The notes beneath the pieces are model-generated. The model had not been told where the DNA came from. It made no database searches and saw only the letters and a program-made list of their open reading frames with translations. A DNA stretch of 64,000 nt, taken from positions 4,019 through 68,018 of the forward strand of contig CALADM010000027.1 in assembly GCA_937890595.1 (NCBI GenBank). Direction: 5' to 3'. The DNA is from CAJMNU01 sp905214855. Lineage in GTDB: Bacteria > Bacillota > Clostridia > Lachnospirales > Lachnospiraceae. This document shows positions 53,454 through 62,206 of the stretch, in pieces (position 1 is the stretch's first letter; the number at the start of each line of letters is the position of its first letter). The position numbers and the translations under genes were made by a program.

Positions 53454-54314
53454 ATGGAATTATGGTTTTCTGAATCCCAAACCCCAAATGTCAAACTTTC
53501 CATCCGTGTCAACCGCCAGCTTTACAGCGGACAAAGCGAATTTCAACGGATCGATGTATTTGAATCCCCTGAATTTGGACGTTTTCTCACTCTGGATGGA
53601 TATATGATGCTAACCGAAAAAGACGAATTTATCTATCATGAGATGATCACCCATGTTCCAATGGCAGTACATCCCCATGTAAAAGATGTTCTGGTGATCG
53701 GGGCTGGGGATGGTGGTGTCATCCGTGAGCTGACCCGTTATCCTGAAATCGAACACATTGATATGGTAGAAATCGATCCCCTTGTAGTAGAAGTCTGCAA
53801 AAAATATCTTCCGCAGACCGCATGCCGCCTGGATGATCCCAGAGTTTCAATTCACTATGAAGATGGACTACGCTTTATCCGCTCCTGCGAAAGCTGTTAT
53901 GACCTAATCATTGTGGATTCCACAGATCCGTTTGGACCCGGAGAAGGTCTCTTCACTCTGGAATTTTATGGTAACTGTTATAAAGCACTCCGCCCTGACG
54001 GCATCATGGTCAATCAGCATGAAAGCCCATTCTACGCAGAAGATGCCGCAGCATGTCAACGTGCCCATAAGCGGATTGTACAATCTTTCCCTATCAGCAA
54101 AGTATTTCAGGCACATATCCCTACCTATCCCTCTGGACATTGGCTATTTGGATTTGCCTCAAAAAAATATCATCCATTAAAAGATTTAAACGAAACACGC
54201 TGGAATATGCGCTCTCTATCCTGCCGTTACTATACCACCACATTACATAAAGGCGCTTTTTATATCCCCGCCTATGTAGAGGAGTTATTAAAAAATGTTG
54301 AACGTGAATATTGA
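53454..54314 (+). CDS. speE: Spermidine synthase
   Basis: A 286-residue aminopropyltransferase. It moves the aminopropyl group from decarboxylated SAM to putrescine (or to agmatine in some bacteria). GAGDGG (83-88) binds the donor, VEIDPLVVE its ribose, and VDSTDPFGP (155-163) has the catalytic Asp155. YHEMITHVP (61-69) and the amine site TYPSGHWLFGFASKK also fit the family. The ribosome binding site GGAG lies within the end of the decarboxylase gene, and its end overlaps speB by 20 bp. Confidence 0.94.
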   Translation: MELWFSESQTPNVKLSIRVNRQLYSGQSEFQRIDVFESPEFGRFLTLDGYMMLTEKDEFIYHEMITHVPMAVHPHVKDVLVIGAGDGGVIRELTRYPEIEHIDMVEIDPLVVEVCKKYLPQTACRLDDPRVSIHYEDGLRFIRSCESCYDLIIVDSTDPFGPGEGLFTLEFYGNCYKALRPDGIMVNQHESPFYAEDAAACQRAHKRIVQSFPISKVFQAHIPTYPSGHWLFGFASKKYHPLKDLNETRWNMRSLSCRYYTTTLHKGAFYIPAYVEELLKNVEREY

Positions 54315-55155
54315 AACCTTTTTAAGTTGTGATAAACCATATGAACAGGCATCTACGATCTTATTTGGTGCTCCTTTTGACTCTACCACCTCCTACCGTC
54401 CGGGAACTCGTTTTGGAAGTAATGCAATTCGTCGTGAATCCTATGGGATTGAAAGTTACAGTCCCTATCTGGATATGGATCTGGAAGATATCCAAGTCAT
54501 GGACAGCGGTGACATTGAACTGTGCATTGGAGATACCAAGACTGCCTTACTGCAAATCGAAGAACGCACACGCATTATCTTAGAGGATGGGAAACGTCCC
54601 TTTATGCTCGGAGGAGAACATCTGGTGACATTAGGGGCTTTCCGTGCTGTCTTTCAAAAATATCCAAATGTCCATATCATCCACTTTGATGCTCATGCAG
54701 ATTTAAGAGAAGAATATCTGGGGGCTTCCCTCTCCCATGCATGTGTCCTGCGCCGCTGCCATGAACTGGTGGGAGATGGACGTATTTTTCAGTTTGGTAT
54801 CCGTTCTGGCGACCGTGAAGAATTCCGTTGGGGAAAATCCCATGTAACTACCAATCGTTTCACACTGGATGGTTTGGAAGAAACCTTAAAACAGCTTCAA
54901 CATGTACCTGTATATTTTACACTGGATCTGGATATTCTTGACCCCAGCATCTTTCCGGGAACTGGTACACCAGAACCGGGGGGAATCACATTTGAGGAGT
55001 TGAGAAAAGCCGTTATCTTCGTCTGCAGTCATGCCAATATTGTGGGATGTGATGTCAATGAACTGAGTCCTTCCTATGATCTCAGTGGAGTTTCTACTGC
55101 TGTCGCCTGTAAAATTGTCCGTGAAATGCTCTTATCTCTGGAATCTTCCAGATAA
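54295..55155 (+). CDS. speB: Agmatinase (ureohydrolase)
   Basis: A 286-residue ureohydrolase that releases urea from agmatine to give putrescine. All metal ligands are present: His109 in LGGEH, Asp132/His134/Asp136 in FDAHAD, and Asp211/Asp213 in DLDILD. The gene overlaps the end of speE and uses GAGGAG inside it. An alternative substrate, N1-aminopropylagmatine, is possible because speE lies next to it; the sequence does not decide. Confidence 0.93.
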   Translation: MLNVNIETFLSCDKPYEQASTILFGAPFDSTTSYRPGTRFGSNAIRRESYGIESYSPYLDMDLEDIQVMDSGDIELCIGDTKTALLQIEERTRIILEDGKRPFMLGGEHLVTLGAFRAVFQKYPNVHIIHFDAHADLREEYLGASLSHACVLRRCHELVGDGRIFQFGIRSGDREEFRWGKSHVTTNRFTLDGLEETLKQLQHVPVYFTLDLDILDPSIFPGTGTPEPGGITFEELRKAVIFVCSHANIVGCDVNELSPSYDLSGVSTAVACKIVREMLLSLESSR

Positions 55156-55273
55156 TATACAAAAGGCACACTGGTTATAAAAGCCAAACCAATATAAAAT
55201 ACAATACAAAATAAGAAAAATGAAACACTACAACACAAATGAAAAACAATAACATCAAAAAGGAGAATGAACT

Positions 55274-56533
55274 ATGAGTAAAGTTTTAGTAATCGGATGC
55301 GGCGGTGTTGCTTCTGTTGCAATCCAGAAATGCTGCCAGAACAGCGATGTTTTTACAGAAATCTGTATCGCAAGTCGTACAAAGTCCAAATGTGATGATT
55401 TAAAGCAGAAACTGGAAGGAAAAACAGCTACCAAGATCACAACAGAACAGGTGGATGCTGACAATTTACAAGAACTGGTTGCCTTGATCCGAAAAGTACA
55501 ACCTGATCTGGTTATGAATATCGCTCTTCCATATCAGGATCTTACGATCATGGATGCTTGTCTGGAATGTGGTGTCAACTATATGGATACTGCCAACTAT
55601 GAACCAGAAAACATTGATGATCCGGCATGGCGTAAAGTATATGAAAAACGTTGTAAAGAAGCTGGCTTTTCCGCTTACTTTGACTACTCCTGGCAGTGGG
55701 CTTATAAAGAAAAATTTGAAAAAGCAGGTCTGATCGCTCTTCTTGGTTCTGGTTTCGATCCAGGCGTCACACAGGCTTATTGCGCTTATGCCAAAAAACA
55801 TCTGTTTGATACCATCGAAACCATTGATATTTTGGACTGCAATGGCGGTGATCATGGTTATCCTTTTGCCACCAACTTCAATCCGGAGATCAACTTGCGT
55901 GAAGTTTCTGCGCCAGGTTCTTACTGGGAAGATGGTCACTGGGTGGAGATTCCAGCTATGAGCATAAAAAGAGAATATAATTTTGATCAGGTAGGCCAAA
56001 AAGATATGTATCTTCTGCACCATGAAGAGATAGAATCTCTTGCTAAAAATCTCCCAGAAGTAAAACGTATCCGTTTCTTTATGACATTTGGTCAAAGCTA
56101 CCTGACCCACATGAAATGTCTGGAAAATGTAGGTATGCTTTCCACTACCCCTATTTTATATGAAGGAAAGGAAATTGTACCGATCCAGTTTTTAAAAGCA
56201 CTTCTCCCAGACCCAGCAAGTCTTGGACCACGCACAGTTGGAAAAACAAATATTGGCTGTATCTTCCAAGGTACAAAAAATGGAGAAAAAAAGACCGCTT
56301 ATATCTATAATGTATGTGACCATCAGGAGTGTTATCGTGAAGTTGGTTCTCAGGCAATTTCCTACACAACCGGTGTTCCTGCTATGATTGGTGCAATGAT
56401 GCTCTTAACCGGAAAATGGAACAAACCAGGCGTTTATACTGTAGAAGAATTTGATCCAGATCCATATATGGATGCATTAAATCAGTATGGTCTCCCATGG
56501 CAGATTTCGGACCATCCAGTCCTGGTTGACTGA
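55274..56533 (+). CDS. Carboxynorspermidine/carboxyspermidine synthase
   Basis: A 419-residue saccharopine-dehydrogenase-family enzyme. Members at this size, next to a carboxynorspermidine decarboxylase, join putrescine (or diaminopropane) to aspartate semialdehyde with NADPH. The Rossmann motif is VIGCGGVASVA at 5-15. LGSGFDPGVTQAYCAYAKK and NGGDHGYPFATNFNPE are typical of the family. AAAGGAG precedes the ATG. The gap of 118 bp to speB holds no terminator, so it is probably in the same operon. Its stop overlaps the start of the next gene (TGATG). It opens the SAM-free route to spermidine. Confidence 0.9.
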   Translation: MSKVLVIGCGGVASVAIQKCCQNSDVFTEICIASRTKSKCDDLKQKLEGKTATKITTEQVDADNLQELVALIRKVQPDLVMNIALPYQDLTIMDACLECGVNYMDTANYEPENIDDPAWRKVYEKRCKEAGFSAYFDYSWQWAYKEKFEKAGLIALLGSGFDPGVTQAYCAYAKKHLFDTIETIDILDCNGGDHGYPFATNFNPEINLREVSAPGSYWEDGHWVEIPAMSIKREYNFDQVGQKDMYLLHHEEIESLAKNLPEVKRIRFFMTFGQSYLTHMKCLENVGMLSTTPILYEGKEIVPIQFLKALLPDPASLGPRTVGKTNIGCIFQGTKNGEKKTAYIYNVCDHQECYREVGSQAISYTTGVPAMIGAMMLLTGKWNKPGVYTVEEFDPDPYMDALNQYGLPWQISDHPVLVD

Positions 56534-57660
56534 TGCCGGCTCTAAATAAGCTGCGTACCCCCTACTTCTTAGTAGACGAAGCGCAGCTTCTCAAAAATTT
56601 AACATGTTTAAAAGAAGTATCAAAGCGATCTGGTTGTCATATTCTGCTTGCACAAAAAGCCTTTTCTATGTATGACTCCTATCCTCTGATCCGACAGTAT
56701 CTTGCTGGTACTACAGCAAGTGGGCTTTATGAAGCACGTTTAGGACATGAAGAATTTGGAAAAGAAACTCATGTATTTTCTCCAGCCTATCGGGAAGATG
56801 AATTTGAAGAGCTGCTCCAATATGCAGATCATTTTGTATTTAATTCCCCAAATCAGGTGAAAAAATATGCGCCACGGGTACTTTCCCTTGGTAAGTCCAC
56901 TGGTCTCCGTGTCAATCCGGAATGTTCTACACAGGAAGGTCATGCCATATACGATCCCTGTGCTCCCGGTTCTCGTCTTGGAACAACATTAAGCAATCTG
57001 GATGAATCCATTCTCCCTTTGCTGCATGGACTGCATTTTCACACACTCTGTGAACAAAATTCAGATGATCTGGAAACTACCATACATGCATTTGAAGAAA
57101 AATTTGGGAAATATCTGACAAATATGAAATGGATCAATCTTGGGGGAGGACACCACATTACACGCCCTGACTATGATATCGAACGTCTTATCCGCATCAT
57201 ATGCCATCTCAAAGACACATATCATGTTGAAGTCTATCTGGAACCGGGCGAGGCAGTTGTACTTCAGGCTGGTTTCCTCGTCTCCAGTGTACTGGAGATC
57301 ATGCACAATGGCATTGACATTGCCATCCTCGACACCTCTGCTGCCTGCCATATGCCAGATGTGTTAGAAATGCCCTATCGTCCTCCTGTCTTTGCAAGCG
57401 GAAATCCAAATGAAAAAGATTTCACTTACCGTTTTGCAGGCCCTACCTGTCTGGCAGGAGATATCATTGGAGATTACTCTTTTGATATCCCTCTCAAGGA
57501 AGGAGATCTTGTTGTCTTTGAAGATATGGCACTCTACACAATGGTCAAGACCAATACCTTCAATGGAATGCCTCTTCCGTCCATTGCGTGGAGAAACACA
57601 GATGGCAGCATACGCATAGTGAATACCTTCGGATATGATGATTTCAAATCCAGATTGTAA
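56533..57660 (+). CDS. nspC: Carboxynorspermidine/carboxyspermidine decarboxylase
   Basis: A 375-residue PLP enzyme of the alanine-racemase fold. It removes the carboxyl group of carboxyspermidine to give spermidine. The cofactor lysine is Lys42 in LLAQKAFSMY; GLHFHTLCEQNSDDLE, NLGGGHH and EPGEAVV are typical, and DTSAACHMPD holds the catalytic Cys region. Its ATG overlaps the stop of the previous gene, so the two are translated together. A strong terminator follows at 57671-57722, closing the cluster. Confidence 0.93.
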   Translation: MPALNKLRTPYFLVDEAQLLKNLTCLKEVSKRSGCHILLAQKAFSMYDSYPLIRQYLAGTTASGLYEARLGHEEFGKETHVFSPAYREDEFEELLQYADHFVFNSPNQVKKYAPRVLSLGKSTGLRVNPECSTQEGHAIYDPCAPGSRLGTTLSNLDESILPLLHGLHFHTLCEQNSDDLETTIHAFEEKFGKYLTNMKWINLGGGHHITRPDYDIERLIRIICHLKDTYHVEVYLEPGEAVVLQAGFLVSSVLEIMHNGIDIAILDTSAACHMPDVLEMPYRPPVFASGNPNEKDFTYRFAGPTCLAGDIIGDYSFDIPLKEGDLVVFEDMALYTMVKTNTFNGMPLPSIAWRNTDGSIRIVNTFGYDDFKSRL

Positions 57661-57670
57661 ATCCGACAAA

Positions 57671-57722
57671 AAAAACACAGCCAGCTGTTTATATACAAAC
57701 AGTTGACTGTGTTTCTTTTTTC
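57671..57722 (+). terminator. Terminator of the polyamine cluster
   Basis: AAACACAGccAGCTGTTT pairs with AAACAGTTgaCTGTGTTT around a short loop, followed by CTTTTTTTC. Confidence 0.9.
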
Positions 57723-57819
57723 GTTTTCTCATTTTTTCGTGTATTCTTTTATTTTTTATCTTTTCTCAGTTCTATCACAACATCTCAGCTTTTTATCTAT
57801 GTCCACTTTCTTTATTCTC

Positions 57820-58254
57820 CTATTCCAGAAGAATCTTTTTTGCATTTTCATATTTTTCCCTGAAATACTGCAACCGCTCTTCAGAGATCGGAGCACCACA
57901 AAATCTTGTCTCATCAGAATTATGACAAAGATCTGCTAACTTTACCCTGCGGGCAGTCTCATTGCTTTTCAATCGTTCCAGATAGTCCCTATATGTCATA
58001 TCTGGTGTATGTGTCAACAGAGCAACAACTTCTGTTACCTCTTTTGGGAACTCTTTCTTTAGATCTTCCAATGTCACATTCGTATCTTCCACAACATCAT
58101 GCAAAAGCGCAGCACACACACTAACCTCATCTTCCATCTGCTCCGCAACACAAAATGGATGAAAAATATAGGGTGTACCAGAGACATCATGCTGACCATG
58201 ATGGGCTTGATAGGCAATCTTCATAGCTTTATTGGTAAGGACAGTGTATATCAT
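57820..58254 (-). CDS. HD-domain protein (RelA/SpoT hydrolase-like)
   Basis: A 144-residue metal-dependent phosphohydrolase domain. The HD ligands are His32 in IFHPFCVAE and His52-Asp53 in ALLHDVVEDT, in the order and spacing of the hydrolase half of RelA/SpoT. The synthetase and regulatory parts are absent, so it resembles the small stand-alone hydrolases of the Mesh1 kind, or another phosphohydrolase. The start at 58254 follows AGGAGG. It is 57 bp after the reductase gene on the same strand and may be cotranscribed. Its substrate, possibly (p)ppGpp, is inferred. Confidence 0.75.
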   Translation of the reverse strand: MIYTVLTNKAMKIAYQAHHGQHDVSGTPYIFHPFCVAEQMEDEVSVCAALLHDVVEDTNVTLEDLKKEFPKEVTEVVALLTHTPDMTYRDYLERLKSNETARRVKLADLCHNSDETRFCGAPISEERLQYFREKYENAKKILLE

Positions 58255-58311
58255 GGCTTTTTCCTCCTGAATAGACAAGACAAACAAATCCGACTGGTTA
58301 CCCAGCATAAT

Positions 58312-59208
58312 TTATAGATTATGATTTTCTTCCTTTTCCTTATCAAAGTACGGATAGTAAGAAATCAATGCCTGTGTACCAAGTTCTCCCATCCCCCTGT
58401 CTTCCAATTCCCTGCACATAGTAAGAACTTGATCCAGCACTTTTAGATCTGTTCCCGTCTTCTCTGCTTCTTCAGAAGCAATTGTCATATCCTTAATAAA
58501 ATGTTTCATAAAAAATCCCGGCTGAAGATCGTCTTTCAAGATTCTGGACGCTACATTCGAAAGCTGGGCACTTCCTGCCGCCCCAGTCGCAATAGAATCC
58601 ATCATCAGATCAACATCAAGCCCCACTGCTTTCGCATAAGCTAATGCCTCACAAGCACCTGACAAAGCACCTGCAATAGCAATCTGGTTGCACATCTTAG
58701 TATGCTGACCATTGCCTGCTTTCCCTTCATAACGTATCGTCTTTCCCATTGCCTCAAAAACAGGAAGACAGGCATCAAAATCTTCTTTTTCCCCACCCAC
58801 AAGGATTGTCAATGTTCCTGCTTTTGCACCAGAATCTCCGCCAGTCACTGGTGCATCCAAAGCCTTCATGCCACGCTTCTTCGCTTCCTCATAAATCCTT
58901 ACAGACAGCTGAGGACTTGTGGTTGTCATATCGATCAGGTAAGTTCCAGGGACTGCATGATCCAGAATGCCATTTCCACCAAAATAAATCTCTTCCACAT
59001 CTTTTGGAAAGCCTACGATCGAAATCACCACATCCTGACCACTCGCACACTCTCGTACTGAGTCACACCAGACCGCTCCCTCATGAAGCAATTCCTGTGC
59101 CTTTTCCTTTGTTCTATTATAAACAGAAACCTGATATCCATGTTTCATCAAATTCCTTACCATCGACTTTCCCATAATTCCTGTTCCAATAAATCCAATC
59201 TTCTTCAC
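58312..59208 (-). CDS. 3-hydroxyisobutyrate dehydrogenase-family reductase
   Basis: A 298-residue NAD(P)-dependent beta-hydroxyacid dehydrogenase. GFIGTGIMGKSMVRNL at the N-terminus is the nucleotide fold, DAPVTGGDSGAKAGTL the substrate loop, and the catalytic lysine lies in TKMCNQIAIAGAL. The family includes tartronate semialdehyde reductase and glyoxylate/succinic semialdehyde reductases; the sequence does not decide. The GTG at 59208 is chosen because it gives the usual MKKIGFIG start and has GAGG eight bases upstream. Confidence 0.85.
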   Translation of the reverse strand: MKKIGFIGTGIMGKSMVRNLMKHGYQVSVYNRTKEKAQELLHEGAVWCDSVRECASGQDVVISIVGFPKDVEEIYFGGNGILDHAVPGTYLIDMTTTSPQLSVRIYEEAKKRGMKALDAPVTGGDSGAKAGTLTILVGGEKEDFDACLPVFEAMGKTIRYEGKAGNGQHTKMCNQIAIAGALSGACEALAYAKAVGLDVDLMMDSIATGAAGSAQLSNVASRILKDDLQPGFFMKHFIKDMTIASEEAEKTGTDLKVLDQVLTMCRELEDRGMGELGTQALISYYPYFDKEKEENHNL

Positions 59209-59453
59209 TGTCCATACCTCATTCTTTCTATTAAATACCATTTTCCCAGTGAACTACCCATTTTTTTAAGCCAGTGGGATTGTGGCAGCCTCATTTTAAA
59301 ACATATGTTCTTTTCTCTTCTATTATATCATATCTCATACAAAATACAATGTTTAACATGTCATTCTCTCATTCTTTTTATTTAAGAAATTTCCACTTTA
59401 TTTTCCGTTTTATTTTTTGTTCCTGTATGATATACTATACAAACACTGTGCAA

Positions 59454-59492
59454 ATGGCAGAATCAAAAAGATGTTCTGTCTCTCTCTGCCAT
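59454..59492 (+). repeat. Hairpin in the uppP leader
   Basis: ATGGCAGA (59454-59461) and TCTGCCAT (59485-59492) form a perfect 8-bp stem with a 23-nt loop, 41 bp before uppP. No T-run follows, so it is not a terminator. Its role is unknown. Confidence 0.5.
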
Positions 59493-59533
59493 AGTGCATG
59501 AAAAAATCAAGAAAGGTATATTAAGGTAGTATT

Positions 59534-60397
59534 ATGGATTGGATTGAACTATGTAAAGCAATACTATTTGGAGTTGTCGAAGGTATCACAGAATGGCTTC
59601 CGATCAGCAGCACTGGACATATGATTTTATTAAATGAATTTATCCGTCTCGATGTATCAGAATCCTTCTATTCCATGTTTCAGGTAGTCATCCAGCTTGG
59701 CGCAATTTTGGCTGTCGTCTTGCTATTTTGGAATAAGATCTTTCCATTTGGAAAAAAAAGCAATACACAGCCTATGGCATCGAACGGACTTTTGTCTTAT
59801 GTAAAAAAAGACAAGATGATCCTCTGGATGAAAATTATTTTTGCCTGCATTCCTGCGGCTGTTGTAGGATTATGTTTTGATGAATACTTTGAAAGTCTGT
59901 TTTACAATTATGTCTGTGTGGCAGCAGCTCTTATTGTATTCGGAGTTGCATTTTTAATTATTGAAAACATGCATAAAGGAAAAGAAAGTGCTATTCAATC
60001 ATTAGAAAGCCTAGACTGGAAAACTGCTTTTTACATTGGTATATTCCAGCTTCTCGCCGCAATCTTTCCGGGTACATCACGTTCCGGTGCAACCATCATT
60101 GGCGCTCTGCTTCTTGGGGTTTCCAGAACCGTTGCCGCAGAATTTACATTTTATCTGGCAATTCCTGTTATGTTTGGGGCAAGTCTTTTAAAGATCGTCA
60201 AATTTGGCTTTCACTTTACATCTATGGAGACAATTCTCCTTATCACAGCAATGATAACAGCATTTCTGGTATCAGTAGCAGTGATCCGTTTCCTGATGGA
60301 ATATATCAAGAAACATGACTTTAAGATATTTGGCTGGTATCGCATTGTTCTAGGTATCATTCTTTTAGTCTACTATTTTGCTGGTTCTTTTGCATAA
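59534..60397 (+). CDS. uppP: Undecaprenyl-diphosphatase
   Basis: A 287-residue membrane enzyme that removes a phosphate from undecaprenyl diphosphate so that the lipid carrier of cell-wall synthesis can be reused; it also lowers sensitivity to bacitracin. The two active-site motifs are EGITEWLPISSTGHM (16-30) and PGTSRSGATI (about 174-183). About eight membrane segments are seen. A TATACT -10 lies near 59431, with a hairpin in the leader. It stands alone. Confidence 0.95.
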   Translation: MDWIELCKAILFGVVEGITEWLPISSTGHMILLNEFIRLDVSESFYSMFQVVIQLGAILAVVLLFWNKIFPFGKKSNTQPMASNGLLSYVKKDKMILWMKIIFACIPAAVVGLCFDEYFESLFYNYVCVAAALIVFGVAFLIIENMHKGKESAIQSLESLDWKTAFYIGIFQLLAAIFPGTSRSGATIIGALLLGVSRTVAAEFTFYLAIPVMFGASLLKIVKFGFHFTSMETILLITAMITAFLVSVAVIRFLMEYIKKHDFKIFGWYRIVLGIILLVYYFAGSFA

Positions 60398-60462
60398 ATT
60401 TACATATTTACAAAAATCCTTCAAAAATGTTTGTCAAATATCCGACTTTTTCATTTTTCATA

Positions 60463-60491
60463 TTGCACTTTCAAGTCAACAGATGTACAAT
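60463..60491 (+). promoter_or_regulatory. Promoter of the thiM-thiE operon
   Basis: TTGCAC (60463-60468) and TACAAT (60486-60491) with a 17-bp spacer, about 40 bp before the TPP aptamer. Confidence 0.75.
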
Positions 60492-60529
60492 GAAAGTCAC
60501 AAACAGATAATTATAAAAAATTCACACAA

Positions 60530-60632
60530 ATACAGGGGAGCTTGAAGACATTCACTGTCTGGACAGGCTGAGAGGAAGGTATGACCTTCGACCCTTTACC
60601 TGATGCGGATAATGCCGCCGTAGGAAGTCAAA
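60530..60632 (+). promoter_or_regulatory. TPP riboswitch controlling thiM-thiE
   Basis: The THI element is complete: GGGGAGCTTG at the start, CTGAGAGG, ACCCTTTACCTGATGCGGATAATGCC in two parts (60589-60614), and CGTAGGAAG. An extra helix (AGACATTCACTGTCT) lies between the first and second parts. A terminator follows at 60654-60687. Confidence 0.95.
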
Positions 60633-60653
60633 CCAGAAAGTTCTTTTATTTTG

Positions 60654-60687
60654 CAGGGGATGACCGCGGAGGCTGTCCCCTGTTTTT
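60654..60687 (+). terminator. Riboswitch-controlled terminator before thiM
   Basis: CAGGGGATGACC pairs with GGCTGTCCCCTG (CAGGGGA with TCCCCTG perfect), followed by TTTTTG. CAGGGGA also repeats the CAGGGGAG of the aptamer's first strand, suggesting mutual exclusion. Confidence 0.85.
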
Positions 60688-60721
60688 GTACTGTTATTGC
60701 GTACTTTAAGGAGGAACTGAT

Positions 60722-61543
60722 ATGTTTGAATCTATTTTTAACAATGTAAGAATTTCCACACCTCTGATCCACAACATTACAAACTATGTCACAGTAAATG
60801 ATTGCGCTAACATACTTTTAGCATGTGGTGCCTCTCCGATCATGGCAGATGATATCGAAGAAGCTGCTGAGATCACTAGCATTTGTAGCGGTTTAAACAT
60901 CAATATCGGTACTTTGAATCAACGCACGATTGCTTCTATGTTTGCCGCAGGCAAAACTTCCAACTCACTCCATCATCCTGTTGTATTAGACCCAGTTGGT
61001 GCAGGAGCTTCCAAACTTCGCACAGAAACAGCGCTTAAACTTTTAAATGAAGTTCAATTCACAGTAATCCGTGGAAATATCTCAGAAATCAAAACACTTG
61101 CGATTGGAACTGGCACGACGAAAGGTGTGGATGCCGATGTGGCAGATAAAGTCACAGAAGACACACTTTCTGAAGCAGTCGCTTTTGCAAAATCATTCTC
61201 TGCTCAGACAGGCGCAATCATTGCAATCACTGGAGCAATCGATATTGTTGCTGACTCCCAGAAAGCATATTGCATCCGCAATGGACATCCTATGATGTCC
61301 TCCATAACCGGAACTGGATGCCAACTCTCTGCCATAACAGCTGCATTTGTAACAGCGAATCCTAGCGAACCTCTAAAAGCCGCTGCTGCCGCTGTCTGTG
61401 CTATGGGACTTGCCGGTGAAATTGCTCATGAACGCTTGACACCTATGGATGGAAATTCTTCTTATCGTAATTATATCATTGATGCAATCTATCATCTCAC
61501 ACCAGAACAATTAGAGAAGGGAGCAAACTATGAAGTGCGATAA
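60722..61543 (+). CDS. thiM: Hydroxyethylthiazole kinase ThiM
   Basis: A 273-residue salvage kinase that phosphorylates the thiazole part of thiamine. The motifs PLIHNITNYVTVNDCAN, VVLDPVGAGAS and ITGTGCQLS are complete. AAGGAGG lies before the ATG. The gene overlaps thiE by 14 bp. Its presence, and the lack of thiazole-making genes in the window, suggests that thiazole is taken from salvage here. Confidence 0.95.
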   Translation: MFESIFNNVRISTPLIHNITNYVTVNDCANILLACGASPIMADDIEEAAEITSICSGLNINIGTLNQRTIASMFAAGKTSNSLHHPVVLDPVGAGASKLRTETALKLLNEVQFTVIRGNISEIKTLAIGTGTTKGVDADVADKVTEDTLSEAVAFAKSFSAQTGAIIAITGAIDIVADSQKAYCIRNGHPMMSSITGTGCQLSAITAAFVTANPSEPLKAAAAAVCAMGLAGEIAHERLTPMDGNSSYRNYIIDAIYHLTPEQLEKGANYEVR

Positions 61544-62177
61544 GAAATCCATGAGACTCTACGCAGTGACAGACCGTGCATGGGTTGGAAAGCAGACATT
61601 ATATGAACAGGTAGAATCTGCACTAAAAGGTGGGGCAAGTTGTATCCAATTACGCGAAAAAAAGTTAGATACAAAAGAGTTTCTTCAAGAAGCCATTGAG
61701 ATCAAAGCTTTATGTGACCAGTATCATGTCCCATTCTTTATCAATGACAATGTAGAAATCGCAATCCAATGCCATGCTGACGGCATCCATGTAGGTCAAA
61801 GCGATATGCCAGTCTCCCAAGTACGCCAATTGGTCGGAAAAGATATGATGATCGGAGTATCTGCTCACACAGTAGAGGAAGCCTTGGAAGCTGAAAAAAA
61901 TGGAGCTGATTGTCTTGGTGTAGGGGCTATGTTCTCTACCACAACCAAAACAGATGCCGATCTTGTAAGCAAGGAAACACTGAAAGATATATGCCACGCA
62001 GTACAGATTCCTGTAGTAGCGATCGGAGGTATCCATGAAGGTAACATGATGCAATTAGCTGGTTGTGGAATAGACGGTGTTGCACTTGTCAGTGCCATTT
62101 TCTCTGCTCAGGATATTGAAAAAGAATGTCAAAAACTTCTTCAACTGTCTGAAAAAATGGTTCAGGAATCTCAGTAG
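61530..62177 (+). CDS. thiE: Thiamine-phosphate synthase ThiE
   Basis: A 215-residue TIM-barrel enzyme that joins HMP pyrophosphate (from ThiD) and thiazole phosphate (from ThiM) into thiamine phosphate. IQLREKKLD, FFINDNVEIA, GIHVGQSDMP and GVGAMFSTTTK are the family motifs. AAGGGAG precedes the ATG within the end of thiM, so translation is coupled. Confidence 0.95.
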   Translation: MKCDKKSMRLYAVTDRAWVGKQTLYEQVESALKGGASCIQLREKKLDTKEFLQEAIEIKALCDQYHVPFFINDNVEIAIQCHADGIHVGQSDMPVSQVRQLVGKDMMIGVSAHTVEEALEAEKNGADCLGVGAMFSTTTKTDADLVSKETLKDICHAVQIPVVAIGGIHEGNMMQLAGCGIDGVALVSAIFSAQDIEKECQKLLQLSEKMVQESQ

Positions 62178-62206
62178 CATATGGAAAATGGAAAGGGAAT
62201 TTATAT

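Noticed and set aside
55466..56110. Minus-strand frame of 214 codons opposite the carboxynorspermidine synthase gene
   Set aside because: Antisense shadow without start signals.
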